DNA from: Bimuria novae-zelandiae CBS 107.79
Lineage: Eukaryota > Ascomycota > Dothideomycetes > Pleosporales > Didymosphaeriaceae
Length of the DNA: 64,000 nucleotides
Assembly: GCA_010015655.1 (NCBI GenBank)
Contig: ML976688.1
Span: 160,951-224,950 of the forward strand
Direction of reading: 5' to 3'
The translations under genes and the position numbers were made by a program. This document shows, one piece after another, positions 10,231-19,978 of this stretch. Numbering within the stretch: position 1 is the first letter of the stretch; every line of letters starts with the position of its first letter. The notes below the pieces were generated by a model. It had not been told where the DNA came from, ran no database searches, and worked only from the letters and a program-made list of their open reading frames with translations.

Positions 10231-10503
10231 CTAGTTAACTATAGGGTTATGCTTCCTTAACCAGGGTAATCCTAAAATCACGTCGTGATTGGCTTCTTCG
10301 ATAATGTCGAGGGTAATCGATTCCTGGTGTCTATAGATCGTGAGGGTGGTTTCGACCTCGTATTCAATAGTTGCTTTGCCGGGCATTAGTTGTCTATTCG
10401 CGACATGGATAGTATAGGGTATAGCCTTCTTGCGCTTATAGAGTCCCGCTCTATTAAGTGCTTTTCTCGATACATAGCTTTCCTGTGCTCCTGAGTCCAG
10501 CAT
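10231..10503 (-). pseudogene. Gypsy-1 aspartic protease relic
   Basis: A 90-codon open segment. The catalytic motif is LDSGAQESYVS at its start. It ends with NHDVILGLPWLRKHNP, the usual C-terminal block of gypsy proteases. It is part of the larger gag-pol frame, not a separate gene. It is one of the least damaged pieces of Gypsy-1. Confidence 0.88.
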
Positions 10504-11560
10504 GGCTTTTATCTATGTTCCTTTAAGCTATACTAGTAGCTTGATTAATGCCTAACTGTTCGTGGCATTTAGTTCCTTAAAGGCGTTTTCTCGCCTAAGC
10601 CTAGGTCTAAAAAAGACATTTTTTTCGTGACTAGCTCTATAGGTTTAAGGTGTCCTTCCTTCTTTTTCCCTTAAGGCTGCTACTAGGCCTTTTCTAAAAT
10701 AGCTTTACCATCTTCTTCCTTTATTACCGTTTTAATCCTAAGGGTCGTGGTCCTTTTTAGTACGCGATTAAACCCATGCTTTTCTTTTTGCTCCCTATGT
10801 TCCTTACAGTTAGGGTGTAAGCATGTTTGCCATTTATTTAACGCGCATTTTTTATTAACTAGTAGTAATAGTGCTTAGTTTAGTGCTTAGTTAAGGTGTA
10901 GAAAGTATCGTGTTTTATATTTATCCTAGAGGTAAACGTCGCAATAGTTGATAAGGCAGTTAAACTACTCCTATCTACATTATTGGTATGTTTGGGGAAA
11001 GTAGCTGTATTCCTTAGCTTAGTAATAAAGGGTATATTAATCTTCTCTATAGAGGGTCTATTGTATAGTCTTATGCGTAGGGTTGTAGTGGTCCAGGTCG
11101 TACTATAGTTTGTAGTTCGGGTTTTCGTTTAGGTACTTCTTTTTAGGGTCTTCGTAGGCATAGTAATAGTCTGCTATTTCACGTGCTATCTTGCTAACCA
11201 GATTAGGTTAGTAGGCGTGGTAAAATATAGCTATATAGTCTTATTATTCTATTACTGTAAACCCGAAGTCTCCTTCCCTTGGTTGGTGTCTTTCTAAGAA
11301 GTTAAAAACATTTGTTGTCTTGCTAGTAACAGGTTTACTCTAGCTAGGGTAAGGTGTAAGAGATTAAGGTATTAGCTCCTTTTCTTTCTTATCTAAACCT
11401 TTATATGCATCCTCGTAGAGTTATAAGTTAGGTAACTCTAATCGTTCTGATTCTTCGTCGTGGATGTTAACTTGTTTAATGGCGTTTATTACTTGCCATT
11501 CTTCGTTAGTTATTTCTTAGTTAACGATTAGTACGTTTAGTTGCCTAGTAATCTTGTTTT
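10504..11560 (-). pseudogene. Gypsy-1 Cys/His-containing linker between zinc knuckle and protease
   Basis: About 350 codons of readable frame lie between the nucleocapsid zinc knuckle and the protease, where most gypsy elements have little. It includes tracts such as FYHAYQPNLVSKIAREIADYY and, nearer the protease, KCALNKWQTCLHPNCKEH with clustered Cys and His. Comparable segments occur in Gypsy-3, -4, -6 and -7. Function unknown; a nucleic-acid-binding or metal-binding domain is a guess. Confidence 0.5.
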
Positions 11561-12473
11561 TAGATCTGCAGTTCTTAGCTATGTAGCCCAGTTTACTATA
11601 TATAAAATATTTACGCGTCTCGGTCCCCTGTTATTGGGTTCTATCTAAGATACGTTAGTTAGGCTTTTAGAAGCCTGTAACCTTTCCTATTCCCTTTTCT
11701 AGGTTGTTAAACTAGATATCTTTTATAGGTTAGGGCCCGTAATAGTTGCGTTGCTGGCGTTAAGGTGTTTTTGGTAGCGCCCTGTAGACTACAAGTGCCT
11801 ATTGTCCGAAACTGGCGTTCCTTAGATTCCTGCGGAATTCTTCCTGCAAGGTAAACTATTCCCTATTAATGCGGATAGTCTCTTTGTATAATTCTTCTAA
11901 GGTCTTTATCTTTACGCTGCTGCGTAGGAGTTCTTTACGCACGTTACGTTTAAGTCCTTATTTATATATTATTTTAAGAGATTTATTCTCCTAGTTAAGT
12001 TGCACGGCGTACTTATAGAATTTAGCTATATACTTGGCTGCGGATTATTACTGTCGGATTATCTAGATCGCACGCTTAGCGATAGCGGTTTTATTAATAA
12101 TTCTAAATATTTATTAAAGGTATTTCTTAAAGTTGGCGTAGTCCTTAATAATGTTAATAGCATCTTTGTTACTGTTAATATAGTCTTCATCCTCGTTGTC
12201 GTGATCTATGTCCAGGTATTTAACTAGGTAAGGACGGATCCATTCTTCAGCGCTTCCTCGCATATAGGTCGCTACGAAGATAACCTTCTTTTTGTCTTTA
12301 AGGTCTTAGTTTTAGTTAAAGAAGTAGAGGTCTAGTTATAATAGCTAGGTGTCAAGGAGGGTACGATTGCTATTATACAAGTTAGGTTTGTGTGCCTTGT
12401 TCTTGCCATCCCCCATAGGGGTGACATGGTTGCCCGAAGCCATAGAAGAGTTAGGGGTCCTATTAGTACTCAT
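11561..12473 (-). pseudogene. Gypsy-1 gag relic
   Basis: Starts at the ATG at 12473 (MSTNRTPNSSMASGNHVT), 18 bp inside the 5' LTR. It continues with gag-like sequence (KKKVIFVATYMRGSAEEWI, then PYLVKYLD) and ends with a nucleocapsid zinc knuckle remnant (YSKLGYIAKNC, about 11568-11610; the pattern is CxxCxxxGHxxxxC with some residues mutated). It forms the virus-like particle in an active element. Broken by several stops. Confidence 0.82.
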
Positions 12474-12490
12474 GTTAAGGGCGTTTAAAA

Positions 12491-12965
12491 TGTTAGGTTC
12501 CATCCAGGATAGCTGGTCCTAAATGGGCTAAGGTTGGTTCTCGGGCAGGAGAACTAGTAGGACAGGAAAGGGTTGTAGTGATAGCTTACGCCTGTCACTA
12601 AGGGCGTTGGTATCAAAGGTGTGTACAGTATAATTAAATCAACAAGGTTGCTTATTCAGATCCAAACGATAGATTGATAAACAGGTTGAACGCGAATATG
12701 AGAGATCATTCTCGCGTTCCTATATACATAAGGATTTCTGTACCATCCAAGGTCTTGCTGCCATCCATGGCTGGTGTCACCATCCACGGCTGGTGCTGCC
12801 TTCCATGGCTGGTGCTGCCATCTATGGCTGGTGCTGCCTTCCATGGCTGGTGCTGCCTTGGCTGGATGGTACATTACGTGACCTCGGTTACGCAACCCCA
12901 CCAAGTGTCACCCCCGCTGAGGGCCCGTTGGTCCTCCGCGTCCTATACATGTTCAGATCCTAACA
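12491..12965 (-). repeat. Gypsy-1 5' LTR
   Basis: A 475-bp LTR, TGTTAGG...CCTAACA, partner of the split copy at 1888-4461. It holds the same six-unit 19-bp minisatellite (12757-12870). It is followed by the target duplication CGTTG at 12966-12970. Confidence 0.95.
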
Positions 12966-12970
12966 CGTTG

Positions 12971-14500
12971 TTTAAACCTTTACCACGCACGTATCTAATT
13001 ATAATAAAGACTTTACGTATAAAGATTTTGTCTAACTATAGTTAACTTGCTAGTTTATGTTTGTAATAATAAGCCTAGGAATAGGTATAAATTTCCCTAG
13101 CGTTAAACGAGTTATTATGATAAAGCTCCCTATTACAAAGAGCCTAGGCGACTTATACCAGCAGATCAGTCGTGGTAGTTAGGGGCCTGGTCAGACAAGC
13201 ACATCGTACATACTATTACCGTATTGGCTGTTTGATACAGAGGGGACTTGCAGAGTCGAAGCCCCGTCATCGCAGGCGACCGCCGCCGTCGCAGATTAGC
13301 CTAGACGGCGGACTGTGCGAAACCAGTTGCCTTCTAACCGCCGTCGTGTGCGGAGTCGACTGTCGGAATGCATTACACCTGGCGATATAAGCGACTCTGT
13401 TAACAGTGTTCAGGATGTTTCGACGCAAGAAGATAGTCAGGGAAGCCAGGGCGACGGTAGTTCTCAGCGGCAGAGATACTGGACGAAACTGGAGATGGAA
13501 CAGCGCGGCAAAGTACCTAAGCCGTGGCTAGACATGGTTAACAGCTAATGTCACCGTGCGAGTTTCCTATTGGACTTAGGGGAGGACAAGCTTCCTTTAG
13601 AAGAGCGACAGATTGTAGCAAAGGAGTATTATTACTCCGCCTATAAGCTAACTCTTAAGCCTATTCTCGTAGTCCTACTAGAGTAACTAGTACTACCTAG
13701 TATACCGTATGTTAGCACGCATAGCCTCTTTACCTTTAACGTTTTTAACGCCTTCGCAGTTAATAGGACTAATACGTTATTTAGTAGGTAATATTCTTAA
13801 ATTTCTATACTAGCTAGCGCGTATATACTACTTACTTTTTAAATAGCTATTACTAACGTGTTGTGTTGTCCGTTACTAATAGCTAACGATATAACTATAT
13901 TTGTCTATAACCACGCTACTTTTAATATAATATATATTAAAGTTCTTTTACTAGTTAAATAGGACCTGCGTAATACGGAGTGCTACTAACTTATAGATAT
14001 ATTACTAGGCCTTAAAAATAAGGCACTTAAGCTCTTTATAAAATAGCGTATAGATACACTACGTCGCTAGCGTATAGAGCAACTAATAGACTCTCTCCTA
14101 AATAAGATACTAAACTAAGGGTAGATAATTAAATAAGTCTAATAAGAGTAGGACAGTCTTGTTACTCTAGAGGTAGTAGATGCGTTACTCCCATCGCAGA
14201 CGCCGGATGTTCGTCCTTCTACGCCATCACAGGGTGTCGCTAGCCCAGCTGAAGGAGGGCAAGGCCCTGTGCAGCGAACAACTCAAACACGAGCTCTTAC
14301 GCGAACTCCAACACGAACTCCTGCACGAAGAGCACTACAGGACTATACACTATCTAACGTTAACAGGCAGGCGCCTCGCACGCTTAGTAGGGATGCTACC
14401 CCAGTGCCCTAATTACAGTTTATTCCTACATCGTCCAGAGGTCGCGTCCGTACATTAACGGCAAAGGGTCAAGAGAACTACTAACTGTAATTAGCCCAAA
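12971..14500 (+). pseudogene. RecQ-type helicase relic, C-terminal half
   Basis: Continues the frame broken at 1887. C-terminal helicase motifs follow: IISLGIGINFPSVKRVIM (motif V region) and DLYQQISRGSQGPG (motif VI, from a QRxGRxGR-like sequence), then LLPYWLFDTEG. About 350 further codons carry a Gln/Ser-rich stretch (QEDSQGSQGDGSSQ), WTKLEMEQRGKVPKPWLDMV and a Thr/Pro/Arg-rich tail (14230-14340). There are no frameshifts, only RIP-type stops. The parts 13160-13560 and 14170-14460 are nearly unmutated. The tail runs into the short-repeat array at 14501. The tail matches no domain I can name. Confidence 0.8.
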
Positions 14501-14720
14501 AGTTTGCAGGACTTTCTAGGAGTTTGTAAGAGTTTACAAAAGTCTATAAAAGTATATAGAAGTGCGCTACACAGACTAGTGTTATAGTAACACGGCAACT
14601 ATAGCCGTAGATATTGCCTATTAGTTGGCCTAGGAGTTTGCAGGGCTTTCTAAAAGTTCCTATTTTAGAAGGTATAGCCTAGGAGTTTGCAGTACTATAT
14701 AGAACTTTATAAGGACTACT
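14501..14720 (+). repeat. Degenerate ~10-11 bp repeat array (AGTTTGCAGG type)
   Basis: Units such as AGTTTGCAGG, ACTTTCTAGG and AGTTTGTAAG occur in short runs (14501-14560, 14630-14650, 14680-14720). They are the reverse complement of the motif at 464-742. If translated in the helicase frame they give repeated peptides like LSRSLQEF. It could be non-coding subterminal repeats or a repetitive C-terminal tail. Confidence 0.6.
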
Positions 14721-16569
14721 AAATATTAAGTAAGGTTAATTATAGGTACCTATATTAAATCTAGGGTTAGTTTGTCGACACTGTTATAACCCTCGTAAAT
14801 AATCTAAGCAAACGCCTTAATATCCTTAAAGCTATTATTATTTATAGTATATTATATAATATAAAGTATAGTTGCTAGGTTACGGATATACTATTAATTA
14901 AATTAGTCTATACGCTCCTCTAAGACCTTAATACTACGTTAGTAGATATTAATAGAGTCGAACATGCTAGATGTAGACATTAAGGGACTAGCCTAAGCCT
15001 TAGTATGCCCGCCTACAAATAACTACCACGCAAGAGGAAACATGTCTATAGATATAATAACTAATATATATGTACTAGACATAGACTCTTTAAATTATAA
15101 TTTAAACTAGTTACGTACACTATAAATTAACGTATTATAGAAGGCGTTCTGCTAGAAGGCAATTCTAATATTATATATTAAGTTCTTAAAGTTCTAAAGA
15201 TTAAGTTTATAGTAGTAATTTAAATACTCTAGTGCAAGATTAATAAGTTTAAAGATAAATTAGTAACTAATCTAGTTAATAAGACTAAATAATAGTATAG
15301 CTTACTAGAGCTCTAGTGCGTTAACTAAAAATAACTACTATTAATAATATAGTATCTTGCGCCTATAGTTATATTATAATATACTAAAGAATACTATAAT
15401 AAGTTAGTTAACTAGTTACCTAAGCATGCTAACGTCACTATGCTTTATAGCATACTAGATAGTAAGAAAGAATTCTACCTCTTATAAGTACTAACATATA
15501 GTGCGAAAGTTAATATTAGTATTAAACTGCTATATAGCTAGCGTAAATATAGTAAGGTAGACCTCCTTAATAATATTAATAAACTATAACGTAGATAAAC
15601 TCCTTATTACATCCTTAATATCTTTAACTTAATTTATATTAATATTAACCGTCGCGCTAAGCAAGGAGCGACGTTATAATACTACGTAAAAAAGTAAGGC
15701 TACTCTAAACATAAAGCCCTAGATTACTATTAGCTCTATTAAATAGTACTTAATATTATTATAACTATTTTGTAAGCAGTTCTATCGCGTAGTATCCTTT
15801 AATATAGTGTGTATTATTAAATACCTAGGTACTAGCGGTGCCTAATATATCTAGATAATAGTAAATAAGAGGTTTATCTAAATATAAAACTAGGCAGGGA
15901 TACTAAGTAACTACTAGTAATAATTATAGGCGCGACCTGCCTATACCTGCTCTAGCTACACACTTTATATACGCTAGGCGGTAAGCTAGTTACTATAGAC
16001 TAAATATAGTTACTTTATAAAGTTATTTACCTTACCAGGCGTAGCCACCGCCTTAAGCCCTAATTATTACAGATATATATTGTCGTAGATCGTGTATATA
16101 CCTTTAATAGTATCTTTATTAGCTATAATTTCTATAAACTGCTAGAATTTAGTCTTCTAAGGGCGTAGCTAGTCTATAACTAGGAACTAGGAATATAGAG
16201 TAGCTAGGTCTCTTATAAATATACTGCTAATACTACCAGGATATAGGCGCTTAATAGTATTAATAATAAGTAAATAGGAGATCTACGCCCGAACACTATT
16301 TATATTAATAATAGCTAGACTAGTAATAATAGTACGTAATTATAACGGAATACTTAGGTTATGCATAGCCTAGGTAAGTCTACTAGCAAGTAGCTCCTTA
16401 CACTTAACGTATATAGTATTAGTAAAAGACTTAAAAGTTACTTTATAATTAGAGTCCTCTTCCTACTTTTAATCTATAAAGTTAATATTATTATACGTAA
16501 CAACTACCTAAGCTATCTAGGCCTGCTAGGCTAATATCTTCTACTAGCACGTTAGCTATATACTATACA
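14721..16569 (+). other. Decayed, unassigned AT-rich stretch
   Basis: Heavily RIP-mutated. Some plus-strand stretches read for tens of codons when stops are ignored, and Gln-rich peptides appear near 16280-16400, but I recognise no family. It is probably the continuation of the repeated helicase-bearing unit, because the short repeats resume at 16570. Confidence 0.4.
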
Positions 16570-16670
16570 CCTAATTAGCCTAGGAGTTTATAGGAGTTAA
16601 TAAAAGTTTATAGGACTTATTAAGAGTTTATAGAAGTATATAGAAGTTACTAAAATATATATAAAATATA
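16570..16670 (+). repeat. Second AGGAGTTTATAGG-type repeat array
   Basis: About eight degenerate units (TAGGAGTTTA, TAGGAGTTAA, AAAAGTTTAT, AGGACTTATT, AAGAGTTTAT, AGAAGTATAT) with a period near 10-11 bp. Same family and orientation as 14501-14720. Confidence 0.6.
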
Positions 16671-16751
16671 TACTTCCGTACTAACGCATGCTCTAATACT
16701 TTTACTATAAAATAATTTACGTAAGGACAACCATAGTAAAGTTTAAACCTA

Positions 16752-18541
16752 AGCTAGCGCATATAGTGTCCGAACACATAGGGTTTCCGAACACCGCGCC
16801 ACGAAACCGCACTTGCAGAAAACACGCGATATCTCAGCAACGCTGCTTACAATTGCCATTAACTACATATAGATTTAAGCGCTGTAGCTGCTATAGCTAT
16901 AGTAGCTATTTCTAAGGCGCTTAATATAGTAGCTCTACGTAGTTAGGCTACTAAAGCCTTAGCTGCGCGCATAGCCTCCCTGATACTCTCTACCTCTATA
17001 AAGCGTTAATTTAGGTCTACTCAAACGCGCTTACGCTGACGCTAAGAGGCAGATATCTCTAGCTGCTGCTTAAGTCGTCTTTTCTCTGCTTCTAGGCCTG
17101 TAGCTCTAGCATTTGCAGCTGCTAGAGCCTTACCTGCTTTCTGTAGGAGTAGCCGGGTCGTACGACCTAAATTCTCGACGCTCTGGACGTTGCGCTGCGC
17201 TATATAGAGATCCCGGGGGCCTTGGGGAGTAGAGAAGAAGCTTTAAGGCTGCTGCTGAGGCTGCTGCTGGTGCGTAGGCGTAGTAGGCCTTCGAGAGAGC
17301 TGCGATGAGCTGAGCACGTGATTGATGTTAAATGGGCAGATGCCAGTAGCCTGCCAGCCTGCTTAAATTACACGCTCTGTGAAGCCTTCCTCCCTAGCTT
17401 AATAGTAGCAGGTAATAAAGCGCTCCTTCTTAACAGGTGCGGCGTCGTTAAGCGATGCAAGCTCCTAGATCTAGCGTCCGTAACTAGACTTAATAACGGA
17501 AAAAGGGGCCAGATCTAGAGGCTACAGGGCGTGCAAGGTATGCGCAGGTAGGTATAAGAGCTCGATTCGATGTTGCTTGCAGAGCCAAAGGAAGTCTATA
17601 TCAATATAGCTGCCGTGGCCGTCAAGGATAAGGAGGCGGTACTGGCTATTATCTATAGCCGTCTCAGGTATGAATATACGCTGTAGCCACTCAACACCTA
17701 TCGCTTTCGACGTCTATCCATTCTTAGAGGTTGTATAGAGCCAGCTAGGCACGGATTTGGCTGGGAACCAAGTAGTCTATAGGGTCTGGCCTTTGAAGAT
17801 GACTGCGCAGCGTAGTTTCCGCCCTGTCGCTAATACGCACTCGATTATAGAGACCTACTCGCGATTCTCTGGAGACTGAATGTAAGCCTTCTTTTTCTAA
17901 CTACTAAAGAGTACTTGGGTGTTTGTACATACTCCTAGAGCCACGCCAGTCTTATCCATATTGTAGGTATTCTCCGTCTGTATGTTGAGCCGCCGTCTGG
18001 TCTACTTATAGAGCTCTAGGAACGCGCGCACCTGCTCTAAAGTTACTGCATCAGCTCTCTAAGCCTCGAGCTTTCTACTAATAACCGATGCGACGCGTGG
18101 CTGTCGCTTAATAAAGTATAAGAGCCAGAGTTTACTAACAGGCTGACTATCGCCGTTCATACGTAGGATTTAATTGGCTATTTCTCGAGCGCGAGCGTGT
18201 GAGGGAGGGCAGGCGCGTGCGTCTTCTTCGAGGATCCAGTCTACTAGGAAGTCTTCTTATAGAGGAGCTAGTCGCTGCTAATGCTAATAACTAAGCGCGC
18301 TGTTCGTTGCGCCACGTAGTTAACCGTGTAGCGTTAATAAAGGGATACCGTACGCCTTCGTAGCTGCGCGCTGGCTAGTATAAAGACCTGTAGCAAGATC
18401 ATTAATAGCTAATTATATAGCGACCTTACGGGCGTCCATATTAATAAGCGTTGTGCAGAGAAATCGCGTGTTTTCTGCAGGTGTGGTGTTGTGGCGCGGT
18501 GTTCGGAAACCCTATGTGTTCGGACACTATATGCGCTAGCT
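16752..18541 (-). mobile_element. Pogo-3: decayed pogo-like DNA transposon
   Basis: About 1790 bp with long inverted repeats: AAGCTAGCGCATATAGTGTCC at the left (with the CCGAACACATAGGGTTTCCG tract following) and its exact reverse complement at the right. TA flanks both ends (16750-16751, 18542-18543). Ends at the inner TA (16764 and 18529) are an alternative, but the inverted repeat extends beyond them. It encodes a minus-strand transposase relic. Confidence 0.85.
16870..18439 (-). pseudogene. Pogo-3 transposase relic
   Basis: Begins at the ATG at 18439 (MDARKVAI, then LAINDLATGLYTSQRAATKAYG), a psq-type helix-turn-helix. It has a CENP-B-like region and the DDE core with all three acidic positions still readable: YNMDKTGVALG, LLILDGHGSYID and PLDLAPFS. 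It is interrupted by roughly a dozen RIP-type stops but without evident frameshifts, so it is less decayed than Pogo-1. The C-terminal part (16870-17480) is poorly readable and contains Leu/Gln-rich tracts. Confidence 0.82.
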
Positions 18542-19697
18542 TATATAACGTCTTAGCAATACGCTAATAAACCTTAGACCCTATTAAATAAATATTAAGG
18601 TAAGAGAAAAATATATTTGATGCTTATCTTGCGCGCGAGAAGTAGACTATACTAGTTATAGCGTATATCCTCTACTGTATAATAGCATGTTTGTCGCGTG
18701 CTCCGTAGGTCTTTCGGTGCTGCCGACGATTGTAGAGCAGCCTACGCACTAAGGAGTACCAGGTTAGTGCAGCATCCCGGATGGTAGCAACAGCCACAGC
18801 ATAATCTATAGTCTCTATAGATATACTAAGGGTATATTTCCTAAACGGTCCTTTGCTAATAAGGCTTTTTACCTTAAAAATAACCTAAGATTCTTACGTA
18901 GTATCCGCATAGATATCGCGATTTTATATAAATTATATAGCTTTTAATATAACACGCCGCCGCTGCTTCTAAGTATAGTATAAATAATACTAATTGTATA
19001 TAGTAAGAGGGTTATTAGCGCCTACCCACGCCTTAATAAAGTATTTAAAGGTCTACCTTACTTACTATAGCGTCCTTATAATAGCGTCTATCTTCTGCGC
19101 GCGCGAAAGCCAGCGCGCTAAATAAGGACTAGAGGTTAAAGAGTTATTCTCCTTATTATTATTATTATTATTAACGTTATCGTCGTTACTATTATTACTA
19201 TTACTAATACTAACGTTACTTTCGCTGCTACCGTCGCTATCGCCCTTGCTATTTAAATTGCCTACATTGCTCGCTTTAGAAGGACTGTCTATATCTAGTA
19301 CTAAGCCCACGTGCGAGATATTCGACGATAGGGGCGTTAAAGGAGTAGATAGAGGGTTAGACAAAGGGCTAGATTAATAAAGGATAATTAATATATCTAC
19401 GCAACTAGGGACAGCGTGTATTAATTTAGATTAATTAAAAGAAGATAACCTTCTAATTAGTATAGGTTTAAAGGAAATAAGACGTTATTTTAGATAATAA
19501 GTACTATATTAAAGATAACTATTATAATACTAATAAGCCCTAGTAGACTTACTATAATGTAAGCAGCCTAGAGATATGTCACATGACGACACTAGTCTCA
19601 TGAGTCAGCTCTATCTCTATATACGAGCCTCTGATCACTCCATGTACACACAACACAACACAGAACAACACACAGAGCAACTCAGACAATTACACAC
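18542..19697. other. Unassigned stretch with a low-complexity minus-strand frame
   Basis: No family recognised. A 99-codon minus-strand frame (19065-19364) is Ser/Asn/Asp-rich around a (TTA)n microsatellite near 19155-19175. It resembles an acidic disordered tail in which GAY codons became AAY, and it could be the end of a decayed transposon protein read leftward. The last 130 bp (19565-19697) are unmutated and directly abut the Gypsy-2 LTR. Confidence 0.4.
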
Positions 19698-19966
19698 TGT
19701 GAGGACGGGCACAGGCTCCTGCATCAAGAGAGTAGATGAGGTAGGTTGGCTCTATTTCAGCTACACTAAGATGAGGAGACTGTAGGTACACAGGCCTGCG
19801 GCGCTTTTATGCGCTGCCGCTCGGCACGGAACATCTATCTATCTAAGATAGCTACACTAGGTGCGTGGGCAGCTGCGCCCAGGCGTGAGGTAGCTACACC
19901 TAGGCGTGAGGCAGTCGCGCCTCTCACGCGAGGTTATGTGTCCTGCCGGCATGCTAGGCTATTACA
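19698..19966 (-). repeat. Gypsy-2 3' LTR
   Basis: TGTGAGGACG...GCTATTACA, 269 bp. It includes the repeated phrase CTACACCTAGGCGTGAGG / GCGCCCAGGCGTGAGG. A related 252-bp solo LTR lies at 59041-59292. Confidence 0.9.
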
Positions 19967-19978
19967 TTACCCCCCTCT

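Larger units (their letters stand above)
1888..12965 (-). mobile_element. Gypsy-1: LTR retrotransposon with two nested pogo elements
   Basis: A complete Ty3/gypsy element in minus orientation. It is bounded by direct LTRs (1888-4461, interrupted; 12491-12965) that start TGTTA and end TAACA. It is flanked by a perfect 5-bp target duplication CGTTG at 1883-1887 and 12966-12970. Order in element sense, right to left: 5' LTR, gag, Cys/His-containing linker, protease, RT/RNase H, integrase, antisense Zn2Cys6 frame, polypurine tract, 3' LTR. It interrupts the RecQ relic, which reads through when the element is removed. Pogo-1 (in the 3' LTR) and Pogo-2 (at the start of the antisense frame) inserted later. 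Confidence 0.95.

Noticed and set aside
19065..19364. Ser/Asn-rich minus-strand frame as a real gene
   Set aside because: Low complexity around a TTA microsatellite; no domain and no conserved start, so kept only as a note in the unassigned stretch.
19576..19785. 69-codon plus-strand frame
   Set aside because: Spans the unmutated flank and the start of the Gypsy-2 LTR; not a gene.
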